A stretch of DNA of 64,000 bases from Gonocerus acuteangulatus (GCA_946811695.1 OX328123.1:32181873-32245872), one strand, 5' to 3'; positions 45,413-58,076 are shown, counted from the first letter of the stretch. The notes: a model not told the origin generated them from the sequence alone. Numbers and translations: made by a program.

Positions 45413-45994
45413 ATGTATTTTTTTTTCATGTGTGCTGACACTTTAGCAACCTCATTTTGTTGTTTTTTGGAATTAAACATTGCCTATATCATTTGACAAG
45501 AAACGCTAATAGTTTTCCCAAAGTTTCTAAGGGATATATAATCCTTCTCTTAATACCCAACATTCGTTTCTATAAAAATGAATATATCCTATTTTATTTT
45601 AATAATATGTTTTTTAAAACTTCTACATTGGTCCTAGATAATTATGAATTTACAGTATTATTTCAGGGTAGTTTCCTGAACATATCCTTGTGGTTCTATA
45701 ATGTATCCAAACGTCTCCCCCTACGGAGCTGGCGAAAGCTTAGCGAATCCCTCAATAATGAAATTACTACAATAATCCTTACTTATACTCTCAGGTTCCA
45801 TGTAGTGTTGATCCTGTCTGTGATTTGGATAGCTCAGAATATTCGCCTCTTAATAACTCTTAATAATTCGCCTTCGACCGTACAAAACGAACATTTACAT
45901 ACAGAATTTCACGCACTATTCTCAAGCAACCAACTCCACAATGGTCTGAGTATAGTTTCATTTAGATGACTTTACTCATTTACTCAGAACAATG

Positions 45995-46122
45995 TTGACT
46001 TACGACTTTCAAGTCTGGGGACCCACTAAGCTTTCCAACTCCTACAAAACCTTAAATGTCGACAATTGTTCAACGCTCCATTCTTTGTCTCCAATTTGAC
46101 TCTCCATGTCCCATTTATCTAA
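45995..46122 (+). pseudogene. Jockey-type LINE RT fragment
   Basis: One frame reads LTYDFQVWGPTKLSNSYKTL (45995-46060). After a frameshift another reads RQLFNAPFFVSNLTLHVPFI and a stop (46060-46122). Together they follow the conserved Jockey text 'WTYG.QLWG...SN......FQ...LR.I..APWFVSN..LH'. Stops and the shift show it is dead. Flanking parts are not recognisable. The 170-residue frame just upstream (45457-45969) is not RT-like and I do not support it. Confidence 0.6.
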
Positions 46123-46484
46123 CCTTTATCAAAAACTCTTTATCAGAATGTTTACACAGTCGTTCAATTTTTCGAATAAAATCTCTATTTTCATATTAAA
46201 TCCCTAATAACTGAAGCATGACTACACTAGAGACTAGCTGAAGTAATAGCACTTTGTCCAGCTTAAAGTCACTGTGTTGTTAGTGCTTCAACTGTGCAGC
46301 TTCCCAACTTACGGGCTTCAATACACATTTACATCTCAAACATTTATTAATAATGTATTTTGTTTCTAAATTGTAGTTGAAGATAGATGTATTCGGGGAG
46401 AAATACTGGATACTTATATTCCTTTGTTTATTTTCCGTAAACATTATTGACATGTTTTATTAACTTTTATATCATTCTCTCTCC

Positions 46485-46842
46485 TGGTGATGGCCTAGGT
46501 GGCTCTACTCTTCTAGCAGTGAAAGCTCTTCGATTCACGAAAGTGCGTCAGCCACTTGGTTTGTAGATCCATTTACATATTGGATACCTGTGGTGAACTA
46601 TGACAACCACAGATATCCAGTATCTTGGGGAGATATGCATAACCAGAGGCTGGTGCACTGTCATGGTGATGGCCTAGGTGGCTCTACTCTTCTAGCAGTG
46701 AAAGCTCCTCTATTCACGAAAGTGCGTCAGCCACTTGGTTTGCATATCCATTTACATATTGGATGCCTGTGGTGAACTATGACAACCACAGATATCCAGT
46801 ATCTTGGGGAGATATGCATAACCAGAGGCTGGTGCACTGTCA
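46485..46842. repeat. 179-bp tandem duplication
   Basis: TGGTGATGGCCTAGGTGGCT begins copies at 46485 and 46664. They differ at only a few positions. Each copy carries a hairpin (GGATACCTGTGGT or GGATGCCTGTGGT with ACCACAGATATCC). Confidence 0.92.
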
Positions 46843-47467
46843 TGGTTGAAGAGTGAAGTCAGCTTAGGACCACCAGATGACAGAAGGGTATAAATTTAGG
46901 CGGCTCTACATTCACGTCCTTGAATGAATGATTATTAAGAAATATTTTGTTGAAAATATGTCTTGACCTTCTTACACAATAAACCAACAATATGGACCAA
47001 GTCTGTGTACAATACTCCAATGTAAGTATTATCTAAAGATAATTCTCCAATGACTACGTTCCACTTAGATTATACATTAGAGCCCGCTTATCGGCGCGGT
47101 ACTATCAAAGGCTTAAGATACTCGGGTATGTGCTGTTTGATCTTCTCCTATCCTAGACCCAACCGCCCGGAGGAAGAGCTATCCCTGGTGACACCTGTTG
47201 GAGCGGAAGCAATAGCAAACACTCGTATCCGCTTCCTCTCCAAGACCGGAACTACAGCCGTACCACTATTGTCTATGTCGACGCCGAACTAGTCATGAAT
47301 GAACCAACTTGCTTCTCAGAGTCATATAGTAAAGTCTCCTCTGTTCATCAAGGTGTCCTTTGTACTTCTGTCTAGCTTGATACTTCATGAGTCTCTCAGA
47401 AATATTGTAATTGTGTTTCTTAACCGTTTAATCGGTTAACTATTTAATTTTTCTCAGAGGCACTGTT
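46843..47467. other. No gene; GC-richer block 47090-47290
   Basis: A plus frame of 80 residues at 47050-47292 includes a GC-rich stretch but shows no known domain. Confidence 0.35.
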
Positions 47468-47665
47468 CAATGGTCTCGAGTTGCAAACGCCTTAGATTCT
47501 CATGAGGGAGCTGCAACTACGAGTCCCGCCGCCAGATGATTCAGTTTTTTTTTCATTTTAGAGCCCGTTGAAAAAATTCCCTACTCCACCATGGATGTTT
47601 AGGAAGGCTGGCCACCGATAGATAGCCCGTTGCTAACGGCCAAGACGCCCAAACAAAAATAAAAA
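47468..47665 (+). mobile_element. Old SINE copy
   Basis: The diverged head (ATGGTCTCGAGTTGCAAACG, GATTCTCATGAGGGAG) is followed by a body with CCCGTTGAAAAAATTCCCTA and CACCATGGATGTTTAGGA, and by CGTTGCTAACGGCCAAGACG. It aligns with the 43-kb SINE in the same order. Confidence 0.6.
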
Positions 47666-49079
47666 CAAATTATATATATATATATTCCGACGAGAACTCC
47701 GGACGAATCCGAGAGAGTGTGTGGCTTGTTATCTGATAAGCGGCCTGGAAGAGAGGTCTTGCTTTGCTGCACCCACTGGCCTTCCTATGCTTTATTAGGC
47801 CAATGGCACTCCCATGGGTAATTATCTAGATAAACAAGCATGCTACGAACAAATTAACATACGCGAAGTTGATAAAATATAAGGAAACAAACGATTAGAT
47901 AGTCTTAGAAAGTTGGAAACAAACTAACCAATGTTTTATCTTCAACTCCATCTGTTTCTATTGAATGACTTCGTAGTAAAGGACGCATTCTTAAGGGGTA
48001 ATATTTCCTTGTGTGGCCAAAATCAAAGTTATATTTTCAAAATTTATGGATAAGAAATAAATCAACGTTCTTCAATTCTTAATGTCGTAAGTTTTAATTC
48101 TTCGAAAACGAAATAGTGGCGCTGTGTCTGACGAACGAACCCCCTCTGTTTTCACAATAGTATTCAGGCGGCAATTTTTAATCTAAAAAAAAACAAAAAG
48201 GATTTTTAAAAAATATTAATCTTGTCGACAATGGTGAACGATTCTTCATTTTCTATTAGAAAATCTGTCGATAATCGTTATAATTCAATGAATAATAAAA
48301 TCCCTACATACTTTACTAGCAAATATCATTAGGAATTTGCAGTTTAAATTTCAAGTTGATCGGGTGAAAACTGAAAGCGCTACTGTATCGGCCGATTTGA
48401 AAAACATAGTTTTGAGAAAATCTACGTTCATTTTTTTTGTGTGTGGCTTTAGTCGAAAAATCTAATTTTTGGCACATTTAAAAACTGTTCCGGTGCATAA
48501 GCTCATATCATTTTTGATTAGTTGAGGAAGTATTTAATCCCATAAAATATGGGGAAAAATACGTTGTAAGGTAGTAATACCCCATAAGTAATACAGCCAG
48601 GTTAACGAGACTAAGACTCCTGGTGAAGGTTAACCAAGAAGGATGATAGCAGTTATGTTTGTCATGCATTTTTCTTTTTAACCATTCCTAGTAAGCAAAA
48701 TCACACATCGAAAATAACTTTGGAATACTTCTGATAACGTTGGATAACTTTGGAGGCACGTCTGTTATTGCGTCAAAAATCAATGGTTTGGCAAACGATT
48801 TACAACAGGTGTGAAGAAACGTTTCAAGAAACACATAGTACACATACAATATTAAAACATACAGTAATAACAACATTCCATGACAACTTCTAAAGTTGCT
48901 TGCTATTTACACCAAGACTATTCGCTGTTTCTCCCGTTGGTTCCGGTGGAATCCTGAGGACTACTGGGCCATCCAGAGATGGCCTTGGGAATCTAGGACG
49001 GGTCATCCCCTCCACTTCTCTCTCTCATTCCTACCCTCTCTAATTACCTCATCTATACCTCAATCTATTAGTTATGTAT
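47666..49079. other. No gene recognised
   Basis: A short (TA)n lies at 47671-47685. Otherwise there is no supported feature. Confidence 0.4.
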
Positions 49080-49082
49080 ACA

Positions 49083-49145
<63 letters not shown>

Positions 49146-49155
49146 ACACACACAG

Positions 49156-49187
<32 letters not shown>

Positions 49188-49190
49188 ACT
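49080..49190. repeat. (CA)n microsatellite
   Basis: This is a CA-dinucleotide run with a few GACA interruptions, about 105 bp. Confidence 0.95.
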
Positions 49191-49312
49191 CGCACCTATG
49201 TATTAGAGGTATATAGGAAATAACTTCCTGTTGATCCTTGGGGGTCCCTTGGGGTCCTGTTGATGGGGGGCTGGGTGCAACGGATACTAACAACCTAGAA
49301 CTTAGAATAAGT

Positions 49313-49316
<4 letters not shown>

Positions 49317-49375
<59 letters not shown>
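49317..49375. repeat. (TA)n microsatellite
   Basis: This is an almost pure TA run. Confidence 0.95.
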
Positions 49376-49377
<2 letters not shown>

Positions 49378-50859
49378 GACCAACTGCTATTTTGGTTACC
49401 TAGCGGAGAAAAAAGGGTTGCGAAAAGGGAACAACTCAGGAGGGGTTCGTACCTCCTCTAAGGAAATAAACATTTTAATCTTCACGTAATTCAATTGTGG
49501 TTTATATAGATTGCTCTTGCTCACATTACCAAAATTGAACCTCTATTGTACATCTGAACTGATGTACGACTCTTACTATACGGCAAGACAGCTGTTGGAG
49601 AGTTGATGCCGAACGCAACCAGTGTTGCCCGACCGTGAAATTATGGTGTGCTGAAGTAGGAGTAAATTTGGTAGGCCTGTATGTAATTCCGCCTGTACAG
49701 GAAGTACCCTGGCCTCTATGCTCCATGAACCCCAACATTGATGCTAATGTTTGGCTTTATACTCTTTATAATCCATTTTAGGGGTACCTATTTAAAACAA
49801 GTCTAAATTTTGTTTCCATTACTTATTTTTTATTGTACATCACATCTGCCTTACATCATTGATTGAATGTTTGCTAAATCTTCAACGAAGAACCCAAGAT
49901 TCTGCTTTCCTATGGGTCAAAGGACCATTTAAAAAGAGACTTTTTATGCCAACGGTGATTTTTAGTGTAAGCTTGTCAATATCATACATATGTTAATTTA
50001 GAGAATATAATGAAGAACGTAAAAAACATTTTGTTAAATGCAAAAACACTACTAATAATTGGAATTATTGTATTACGTAGGTAACAAAAATGTATTCATA
50101 GAATTGAAATCCTTCTATGTTAAGATAGGGCCCTATATACATTTATTTGGGATTTCAAAACACTACTATCTTGTATTATATTGATTTTGTTTTCCTATTT
50201 ACGTTCCAGACATAACATCATACTCCAGGTAGTTAGAAATAAACCATAATACGAAATCTTAGGAGCTATAATTCTACAAATGACTATGTGATGGCCAAAA
50301 ATTCCTTTCACCCCAATTGTGGCGAAGAACATTGTTTAATTTTCAACGTCCTTTATTATGGACAACGAATTTTAGGAGAGGTTATCTATTGGTTAAAAAA
50401 AAAAATAATTAGAAAAGGTTAAAATTGATTAAAAACAAATCTTTTTCGCTTACTACGGTTGTTACATTGATGGAATATGTGCTCTTGTTATATTACTCTG
50501 TGCGGATGGAAATTATTAGACAAATTATCGATATTTTTGTCTCAAAGAGCGTCACCAAATCTCAACCAAAGGTGGCCAGTTAAATGTAGTGACCGCTGTT
50601 CTATTAAAATGATAAGAAGTTTGACTTTGCCAGAAAGTCGTGGTAAGCCGAAGATAACCCGCCCTTTAGAATAGGTCGGTATAGAAATATTTGAAGAGAT
50701 GATCTGGTTATTGCCTCCATGTCTTCGTGACTCCTTTGACATTTCTATTAGCCAACGGGATGGTATCTTCACTCGACCAATCACGATTTTAGGAAATTCC
50801 TTTCTTGAGTTCAGTTCGAAGAGTGGAACAAGCAGACGCTTTGTTGAACTCTCATTTAA
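49376..50859. other. No gene; SINE-2 body fragment at 50346
   Basis: ACGTCCTTTATTATGGAC and GGTTATCTATTGGTTA (50348-50395) match the body of the SINE-like repeat at 25.3 kb in inverse-strand sense. Nothing else is supported. Confidence 0.4.
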
Positions 50860-51557
50860 GGGGGCTCCTACATTGGTCCCGATCCGATCCGATAGTCACC
50901 GACTGTTGGAAGAAAGACAAACACATGCATCTCAATGGAGGTGCCTACGTTGGTCCCGTCCTGACCCGATCCGATCCGATGTCCAACGATTCTCGGCCGT
51001 TCAAACTCGTTTGTTTCTTGACCAATTTCGGACGAAGCAAAATGGCGCCAAATCACATATTGTATTTCAAAAAGGTCTACAACCTTTACATCTTAACCTA
51101 TTTTATTTTTTTTTCTAATGAAAGTTAATAAAATTTATAACAACTTTGTCACTTGACATTTTTGTTTTTTGTTTTCCTTCTTTATTAAAATGCGTGGAAA
51201 GATGTTTTTATCATCTAATGTCTATAACCTTCCAATAGTAGCTATAAATATGAATACTAATGCTTCTCTTCTTTAGTGTAACAGTTAAAAATTAACTGTT
51301 TCAATTAGATGTATTTTTTGAGGACCGATATACTTAAAGAAGACTGATTGGCCTTTTAAATCCTACTTTATACATCTAACTATCAACCTAATCGGTTTCT
51401 TAGATACCGTTTAAGAAGAATTTCTTAAATTAATCACCCATTTTCACTTCACTACGAGGTCATTACTGACGATCTGTGGCTAAATCGGATCGGATCGACG
51501 AAATCGGATTGGTTTTGATCGGATCGGGAGAAATATGGGTCCAATGTAGGTGCAGCC
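50860..51557. mobile_element. PIF/Harbinger-type MITE, TAA target duplication
   Basis: TAA lies at 50857-50859 and 51558-51560. The left TIR is GGGGGCTCCTACATTGGTCC; the right TIR (inverse) is GGCTGCACCTACATTGGACC. A second TIR-like copy (GGTGCCTACGTTGGTCCC) is at about 50941, and GATCGGATCC-like words occur near both ends. A TWA duplication with GGG-starting ends is typical of Harbinger. No transposase is present; frames inside are short and unsupported. Confidence 0.7.
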
Positions 51558-51646
51558 TAAAGCAGCATTATTGTTATTTAAAGCAGATTTGGAACATCAC
51601 TATTGTCTGTGTTAACTTTCGTGGTCCACCATTTGATGCAGAGTTG

Positions 51647-52636
51647 ACTAATGTGTACACATGCTGGGTATTTGTGGATACTCATCTTAACTTCATTTAT
51701 TAGGGTTACTATACTAATGTGTACACATGCTGGGTATTTGTTGATACTCATCTTAACTTCATTTATTAGGGTTACTATAGTAATGTGTGCGCATGCTGGG
51801 TATTTGTTGATACTCTTCTTAACTTCATTTATTAGGGTTACTATACTAATGTGTACACATGCTGGGTATTTGTTGATACTCATCTTAACTTCATTTATTA
51901 GGGTTACTATACTAATGTGTACACATGCTGGGTATTTGTTGATACTCATCTTAACTTCATTTATTAGGGTTACTATAGTAATGTGTGCGCATGCTGGGTA
52001 TTTGTTGATACTCTTCTTAACTTCATTTATTAGGGTTACTATACTAATGTGTACACATGCTGGGTATTTGTTGATACTCATCTTAACTTCATTTATTAGG
52101 GTTACTATACTAATGTGTACACATGCTGGGTATTTGTTGATACTCATCTTAACTTCATTTATTAGGGTTACTATACTAATGTGTACACATGCTGGGTATT
52201 TGTTGATACTCATCTTAACTTCATTTATTAGGGTTACTATACTAATGTGTACACATGCTGAGTATTTGTTGATACTCATCTTAACTTCATTTATTAGGGT
52301 TACTATACTAATGTGTACACATGCTGGGTATTTGTTGATACTCATCTTAACTTAATTTATTAGGGTTACTATACTAATGTGTGCACATGCTGGGTATTTG
52401 TTGATACTCATCTTAACTTCATTTATTAGGGTTACTATACTAATGTGTGCACATGCTGGGTATTTGTTGATACTCATCTTAACTTCATTTATTAGGGTTA
52501 CTATACTAATGTGTACACATGCTGGGTATTTGTTGATACTCATCTTAACTTCATTTATTAGGGTTACTATACTATTGTGTACACATGGTGGGTATTTGTT
52601 GATACTCATCTTAACTTCATTTATTAGGGATACTAT
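51647..52636. repeat. 66-bp minisatellite, 15 copies
   Basis: The unit starts ACTAATGTGTACACATGCTG and the period is exactly 66 bp from 51647 to 52636. Copies 3 and 6 share the same variants (AGTAATGTGTGCGCATG and ACTCTTCTT), giving a 198-bp higher-order period. Copies 12 and 13 share GTGTGCACATG. As 66 is a multiple of three, frames stay open on both strands (22-residue periodic peptides); these are a by-product, not genes. Confidence 0.95.
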
Positions 52637-54554
52637 TAGTCAACATATACATATGCCTCATGTTTATAGTTTAATCGTATACACATTAAACTGACTTCAC
52701 TGTCACATGCCTTACGTCGTTAATAAAAAATCATTCGTCTCCAAATTACATAGTTTTTATACGTGTATTCATTTATCAGGTGGAAGGTCAACAAATAAAA
52801 ATACTTGAATTAATAACAATAATTTATTAATACCTGCTCAACATGTTTCGCTTCTTTAGTTTCTTTTGAGGTGCTCAAATTTGGAATATTTACAGCCACA
52901 ATGAGCGAGAGAGAACCTTCGACTATCTGGGCTACGTCATAACTAAAGCTGAATTTAATTGATAAAGATCACTCACCTAACATCGATACCCAAAAGAAGA
53001 ATCGTCAAATGAATAACATAAAAAGTTCGTTATCGATATTACTTATTGTCAATTAAAAAATGGTTTTCTCTGTTTCTTTGTTCACTACTTTCTTCCTATA
53101 TTTTATCATTCCGAAGTACTATAGCTACTGATTTTGGATTAATGACTGGACAATTTATATATAAAGAAAATTATTCTTCTTAAAAAATGTTAAATTTATT
53201 TGTGGCCTTTAGTAACGAAATTCCGCATATAACAAACGATTCATGAGTTGGTTAAGCAGCAAAATCGTTGGTTGGGGAGGGGTTACCTGTATCCCAGCAG
53301 TCCAGGCTAAACTTTTATCAGCTGAATTATTTTCCATCAGCTGAAACAGCTTTACCGGAAGTGAGATTGCTGCTTTTTCGTTCCCCTTCCGGTTGAAGTT
53401 TTCGAGCAGTAAGGACACTGCTAAAGCATGTTCCACATCAGAAAATAATGTAAGGCTAGATGCGGGGGCAAAGGGACCAACAAGTGAGGATGTTGTCATG
53501 TATCGCTATATAAGTCAGGCGGTGGTAATGGTGCTACGTAAACAGACAAAGCATATTGCTGCTGCTACTATGTATATGCTTCAGTTTATCACGTGGACTT
53601 GGCACATAGATCGTCGCTGTAGGTTCTAATAAGTTCAGATATCCCCATGACTCCCCATGTAGGACAGGTGAAGCTAATGGTACAGCATTAGCCATGGAGC
53701 TGCTGCCTCGTTAGGAGTCAGAAAACAACAACAATACTTACGACAATGGACGCAGCAACATGGAGTGGCCGCTTGTTCTTGAGAAAGAAGAACAAAACCG
53801 AAATAAGAAATTAGAGGCCTAAGACAAATGTGGAGATTTAGTGGGGAATTAATAAAGAAGGCGAGGCGTGGTGTTTTTTTGTTTGCCTTTTTCTGGACGA
53901 AATACTGGCCTGCCTTTTTGTCGAGAGTCAGACTCCACCTCACGCCGATAAACACGACTTAAGACTACGGCCTATCCTCTCGGCTTACCTTTAACTTTTA
54001 ATAAACAGACGTTTAGTGCCTTCATAAATATTGTGTTTTATTAGGTGCGAGCCATTGTTGGCGGTTATTCTATTTTTTGTTGGCTGCTACAGCTAGAAGA
54101 CCCAAGATTGTAGCCCTCCTGACAGCTGTGGAAGATACGGCCCTCTTCGGAAATACCGTACAAAGCTACATTATATTCACAGATACTTTATTGCTTCTAA
54201 CATACTTAAGGTAGTATTGTACTCAGACACGCCCAGTTGCTTCTGTCTTCCTTCTTGCTTCCAATCATCTTTATCAATTACTTGGATAATTGCTTCTGCC
54301 TTCAATTTTATATGTGTTCGGCCATTACAAAGAATGATACTTCTAGCTTTTATAAATTTATACTTCGCTTCATTAGCAATATAGCATACATTTCTTATTT
54401 TTTATTAGTTTTAGCACTTCGGAGGGTTTTTAGCGTTCCTCATTGAAATTAGACTTCTCGTCTATCCCGATGGAATGTAACTTTTTAAGCTGCACTCATG
54501 AAAGAATTTTTGAAACATCTTTCGCAAGTTTTCATCGATCTACTTACCACTTGC
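52637..54554. other. No supported gene; hammerhead-like remnant at 52.84 kb
   Basis: The minus strand at about 52835-52872 reads AAGCGAAACATGTTGAGCAG, a relic of the second hammerhead-like family. Overlapping frames at 53209-53629 have balanced composition but no domain. At 54470-54530, AGCTGCACTCATGAAAGAAT and TTTTTGAAACAT repeat the motif seen at 19.9 and 56.9 kb. Confidence 0.4.
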
Positions 54555-55705
54555 TTGAGAGGAGATCGTTAACCCTTGGTGATGCGAAGGTAGAATTTTT
54601 CAGGGTTCGGTCGTGGTGTCTTAATAAAACTACACTTTTTATAAGAAAATGAGTTTTATATTTTACCGACGTTTTTTCTTGAAATTCAAGCCTTCGTCAG
54701 GTCGATGATTACACATCCGTAAGACACAGTACTCCTACATCCCATCGCCCAGATGAAAGCTTGAATCTCATGCCTTCGTCAGGTCGATGATTACACATCC
54801 GTAAGACACAGTTCTCCTACTTCCCATCGCCCAGATGAAAGCTTGAATCTCATGCCGAAACGTTGGCAAAATGTAAAACGCATTTTCTTGAAATTCAAGC
54901 CTTCGTCAGGTCGATGATTACACATCCGTAAGATACAGTTCTCCTACTTCCCATCGCCCAGATGAAAGCTTGAATCTCATGCCGAAACGTTGGCAAAATG
55001 TAAAACGCATTTTCTTGAAATTCAAGCCTTCGTCAGGTCGATGATTACACATCCGTAAGATACAGTTCTCCTACTTCCCATCGCCCAGATGAAAGCTTGA
55101 ATCTCATGCCGAAACGTTGGCAAAATGTAAAACGCATTTTCTTGAAATTCAAGCCTTCGTCAGATCGATGATTACACATCCGTAAGATACAGTTCTCCTA
55201 CTTCCCATCGCCCAGATGAAAGCTTGAATCTCATGCCGAAACGTTGGCAAAATGTAAAACGCATTTTCTTGAAATTCAAGCCTTCGTCAGGTCGATGATT
55301 ACACATCCGTAAGATACAGTTCTCCTACTTCCCATCGCCCAGATGAAAGCTTGAATCTCATGCCGAAACGTTGGCAAAATGTAAAACGCATTTTCTTGAA
55401 ATTCAAGCCTTCGTCAGGTCGATGATTACACATCCGTAAGACACAGTTCTCCTACTTCCCATCGCCCAGATGAAAGCTTGAATCTCATGCCGAAACGTTG
55501 GCAAAATGTAAAACGCATTTTCTTGAAATTCAAGCCTTCGTCAGGTCGATGATTACACATCCGTAAGATACAGTTCTCCTACTTCCCATCGCCCAGATGA
55601 AAGCTTGAATCTCATGCCGAAACGTTGGCAAAATGTAAAACGCATTTTCTTATAAAGAATGAAGTTTTATTAAGATAACTGAACCCTGTCAAATTCTACT
55701 TTCCT
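54555..55705. mobile_element. Fold-back element with 127-bp hammerhead-like array
   Basis: It starts TTGAGAGGAGATCGTTAACC, like the start of the 5473-5827 element. The left arm 54580-54680 (GGTAGAATTTTTCAGGGTTC, TTAATAAAACTACACTTTTT, ATAAGAAAATG) is inverted at 55610-55705. Between the arms lie six full 127-bp units (54879-55640) and two shortened ones (from about 54672). Each unit holds GATGAAAGCTTGAATCTCAT followed by GCCGAAACGTTGGC on the plus strand, and on the minus strand CCTGACGAAGGCTTGAATTT. The plus motif departs from the hammerhead core at CTGATGA (CAGATGA). No TSD was fixed. Confidence 0.75.
54879..55640. repeat. 127-bp tandem repeat, 6 copies
   Basis: Exact period of 127 bp. Copies are nearly identical, differing at a few sites such as GTAAGATACAG versus GTAAGACACAG and CAGGTCGATG versus CAGATCGATG. 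Confidence 0.95.
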
Positions 55706-55779
55706 ATTACGTACATATACTTACATTTTAATGCATAAATGTATCTTTAAACTCCATGGTGACTGAAATATTTGTTCTT

Positions 55780-57370
55780 TCACCAAGAAACTCCCAAGGT
55801 TTGGTTACAGATTGGCATAATCGGTTTATTAGTAGTAAAGGCTTACACCCGACCAAAATTATGTTATCCTAGTAATTTTTGGTCTCCGGCTTAACTTGGG
55901 ATAAAACTTTCAAAACTTGCGAATGCTAGAGGGATATTATTTAATTAAACAAAATCGGCTCATTAAGATTTGGGGGCGTTACTCTGGACAATCATTAATA
56001 AGCTCTTCAAGTCCGTAATTCTGGGTTACTTACAACATAATTAATGATAGTGGAGTATTATGAAATAAAGCGATTTCGGCCATTAACTGTTATAATAAGA
56101 TGAAGAAAAAAAATCATTGGTAGAATTTTTTTCGGAAATAAGATATGTTAAATAACATTTCTATTTATATATGTATCCTGTAACATGAGCAAGAATATTG
56201 TGAAAGAAAAAAATAAACATATTTTAAAGAGATACCAACAACCAAGTAAAAAAATAACTAATGAAAACAGAAATGGGGGAAAGTGTGTACCTTGAAGAAC
56301 ACCTTCACCAAGGCTAAACAATAGCCCTGGGCACATTGTAATGGAAGTCCTCCAGGTTCTGCGGCGAGTTGACCCGTTCTCGGGGTCATTGCCAAATATC
56401 AAGAGCCTCGTTTGAATTACTGTTGTATGTGAACTCAATAGAAGAGAAGATTGTTTTCACACCAACCTGTTCGGATTGTTAGAACAGTTGTTCTAACAAT
56501 CGGTACTAACAATGTTGTCTTTTTACTATATGGCGAAGCAGTTAAATCTTCTTTTAGAAGGTTTTGGGGGGGGGGCATGGTTGTCGTAATTTTCAGTTTT
56601 AGTCTTCATTTTTGTAGGTCTCTTAAGATGTGGTTTCATTTGCTGACTAACTTGAGCAGAAACTGTAGAGGTAGACTACGAATGTTTGAGTAAACGTAAA
56701 TTAATATCTTCTTCAAAAATTCAGGGTGTATGTCTTTTGAAACCGTTTTAAGTATTATTAATATTTACTTATGGGCCCAGTTGGACTAAGTGTAGTACAA
56801 TTAACTCTCTTTTGACAAGCTTGAATTTATTTGTGTCCAGGCTCGTTTTATCCATTCTAAATGGCCTCTTTTAGAACATTCCGAAGGGACTATTGAGGTT
56901 GCACTCAAGAATGAATTTTTGAAACATTGCATCAAATCTCCCTACCTACTAGTTACCGAAAATTATACCCGTTACAATTTACATAGTACATATATGTTTC
57001 TGTGAGTGTCTGTTAGCGGCCACAGTTTTTGTTTTTTTTCACCAAGAAACTTGATATATACTATTCCCAAAGTGAACTAATGAGTTCGTTAATCGGTGCA
57101 TCTGGAGGGGGATTACTCTGGACCCAAAGTACTAATTGGACCATACCGGCTCTGTACAGTTCATAGGAAAGATAAGATAAATATGTGATGTAAAAATAAA
57201 CTAAATTTGTCCATTAGGAGGGGGGTTTAATTTGGACGTACTGGCTGTTAATTGCACTTCCTTGCAACGCAATTCGGTAGACAAGATGCCCCACTAATGA
57301 GGAACACATTCTGCCAAATAAATCAAAATCCGCTCATTAAAAGCTGGGGGTTTGCTCAGGAAAAAATTAA
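55780..57370 (-). mobile_element. DINE-like internal segments
   Basis: At 55780-56000 and 57000-57360 the inverse strand carries wording of the 34.4-35.2 kb element (CAAGTTTCTTGGTGAAA, CAAAAACTGTGGCCGCTAAC, CCTCC-type units with CATTTAGTTTAT). At 56474-56501 is a perfect 13-bp palindrome GATTGTTAGAACA with 2-nt spacer. At 56890-56935 is the repeated motif GAGGTTGCACTCAAGAATGA. Ends are not defined. Confidence 0.4.
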
Positions 57371-58076
57371 ATACAAAGTAATAATTGAGTCAGACGTTCA
57401 TTACAAATATAAAATACTTCTATTATTATATTATTATTTTGATTTTATATAGGTCATTTTAGCAAATTAATGAGCAATGTAGGACACACTACCAATTTTC
57501 TAAGAAATCTGACTAGTAATGCAGCTACTGCCTGACGAACGTCTTTTGTTATCAGACGAAGCTGCTCCACTCCTCTTGGCCTGTTATAATATATGAAAAA
57601 TATATGTATTTTGTAATACGGCAAAGGACTGTGGATTCCATAACTATATATGTATATATATAGTCTTTGATACATCGATGGTATTATGCAAAAATAACTT
57701 GAACAACAAGCGTTTACAGATTTCAGTATTACAATGGAGCGTTTCGTAATATTTGAAATATTCCCGGTGCCTAGTGAAGTGTTGGGTATTGGAAATGTCG
57801 ATAGCTGGAGTATCGAATCGATTGCGTGGGTGTATATCGAAAGAGATAACGGTGAGATGATGAAGCAACCATTGGTAAAATGGCAAAGGTGCCCTGGCAG
57901 ACCGCAGACATTGGATTCTGCAGCAGTCTTGTGGTTTGTATCTTCTCTCTATGGGGTGTACTGTCGTTGATTGCATTCCTAGGTCCTGTGCCGGGGCTGA
58001 GTTCGGGTGTCATACACCGGCATTCCGACGTGCCGGGAGGGGAAAACCCTCAAAACTGAAGTTTGGTATAGAATAA
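57371..58076. other. No supported gene
   Basis: A GC-richer block at 57730-58040 is open on both strands (78 residues plus, 110 minus) but without recognised domain. Confidence 0.35.

Noticed and set aside
45457..45969. 170-residue plus-strand frame
   Set aside because: Composition is that of AT-rich non-coding DNA, with no domain, and the nearby Jockey relic lies in other frames.
51700..52630. TTAGGGTTA inside each 66-bp unit as telomeric sequence
   Set aside because: It occurs once per unit as TTATTAGGGTTACTAT, not as a tandem TTAGG or TTAGGG run.
51578..52694. Long open frames on both strands (up to 255 residues) with a 22-residue periodic peptide
   Set aside because: They follow from a 66-bp minisatellite whose length is a multiple of three; both strands are open at once and there is no unique sequence or start context.
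53209..53955. Overlapping frames of 78-96 residues on both strands
   Set aside because: Frames open on both strands in the same place with no domain; cannot choose one as real.
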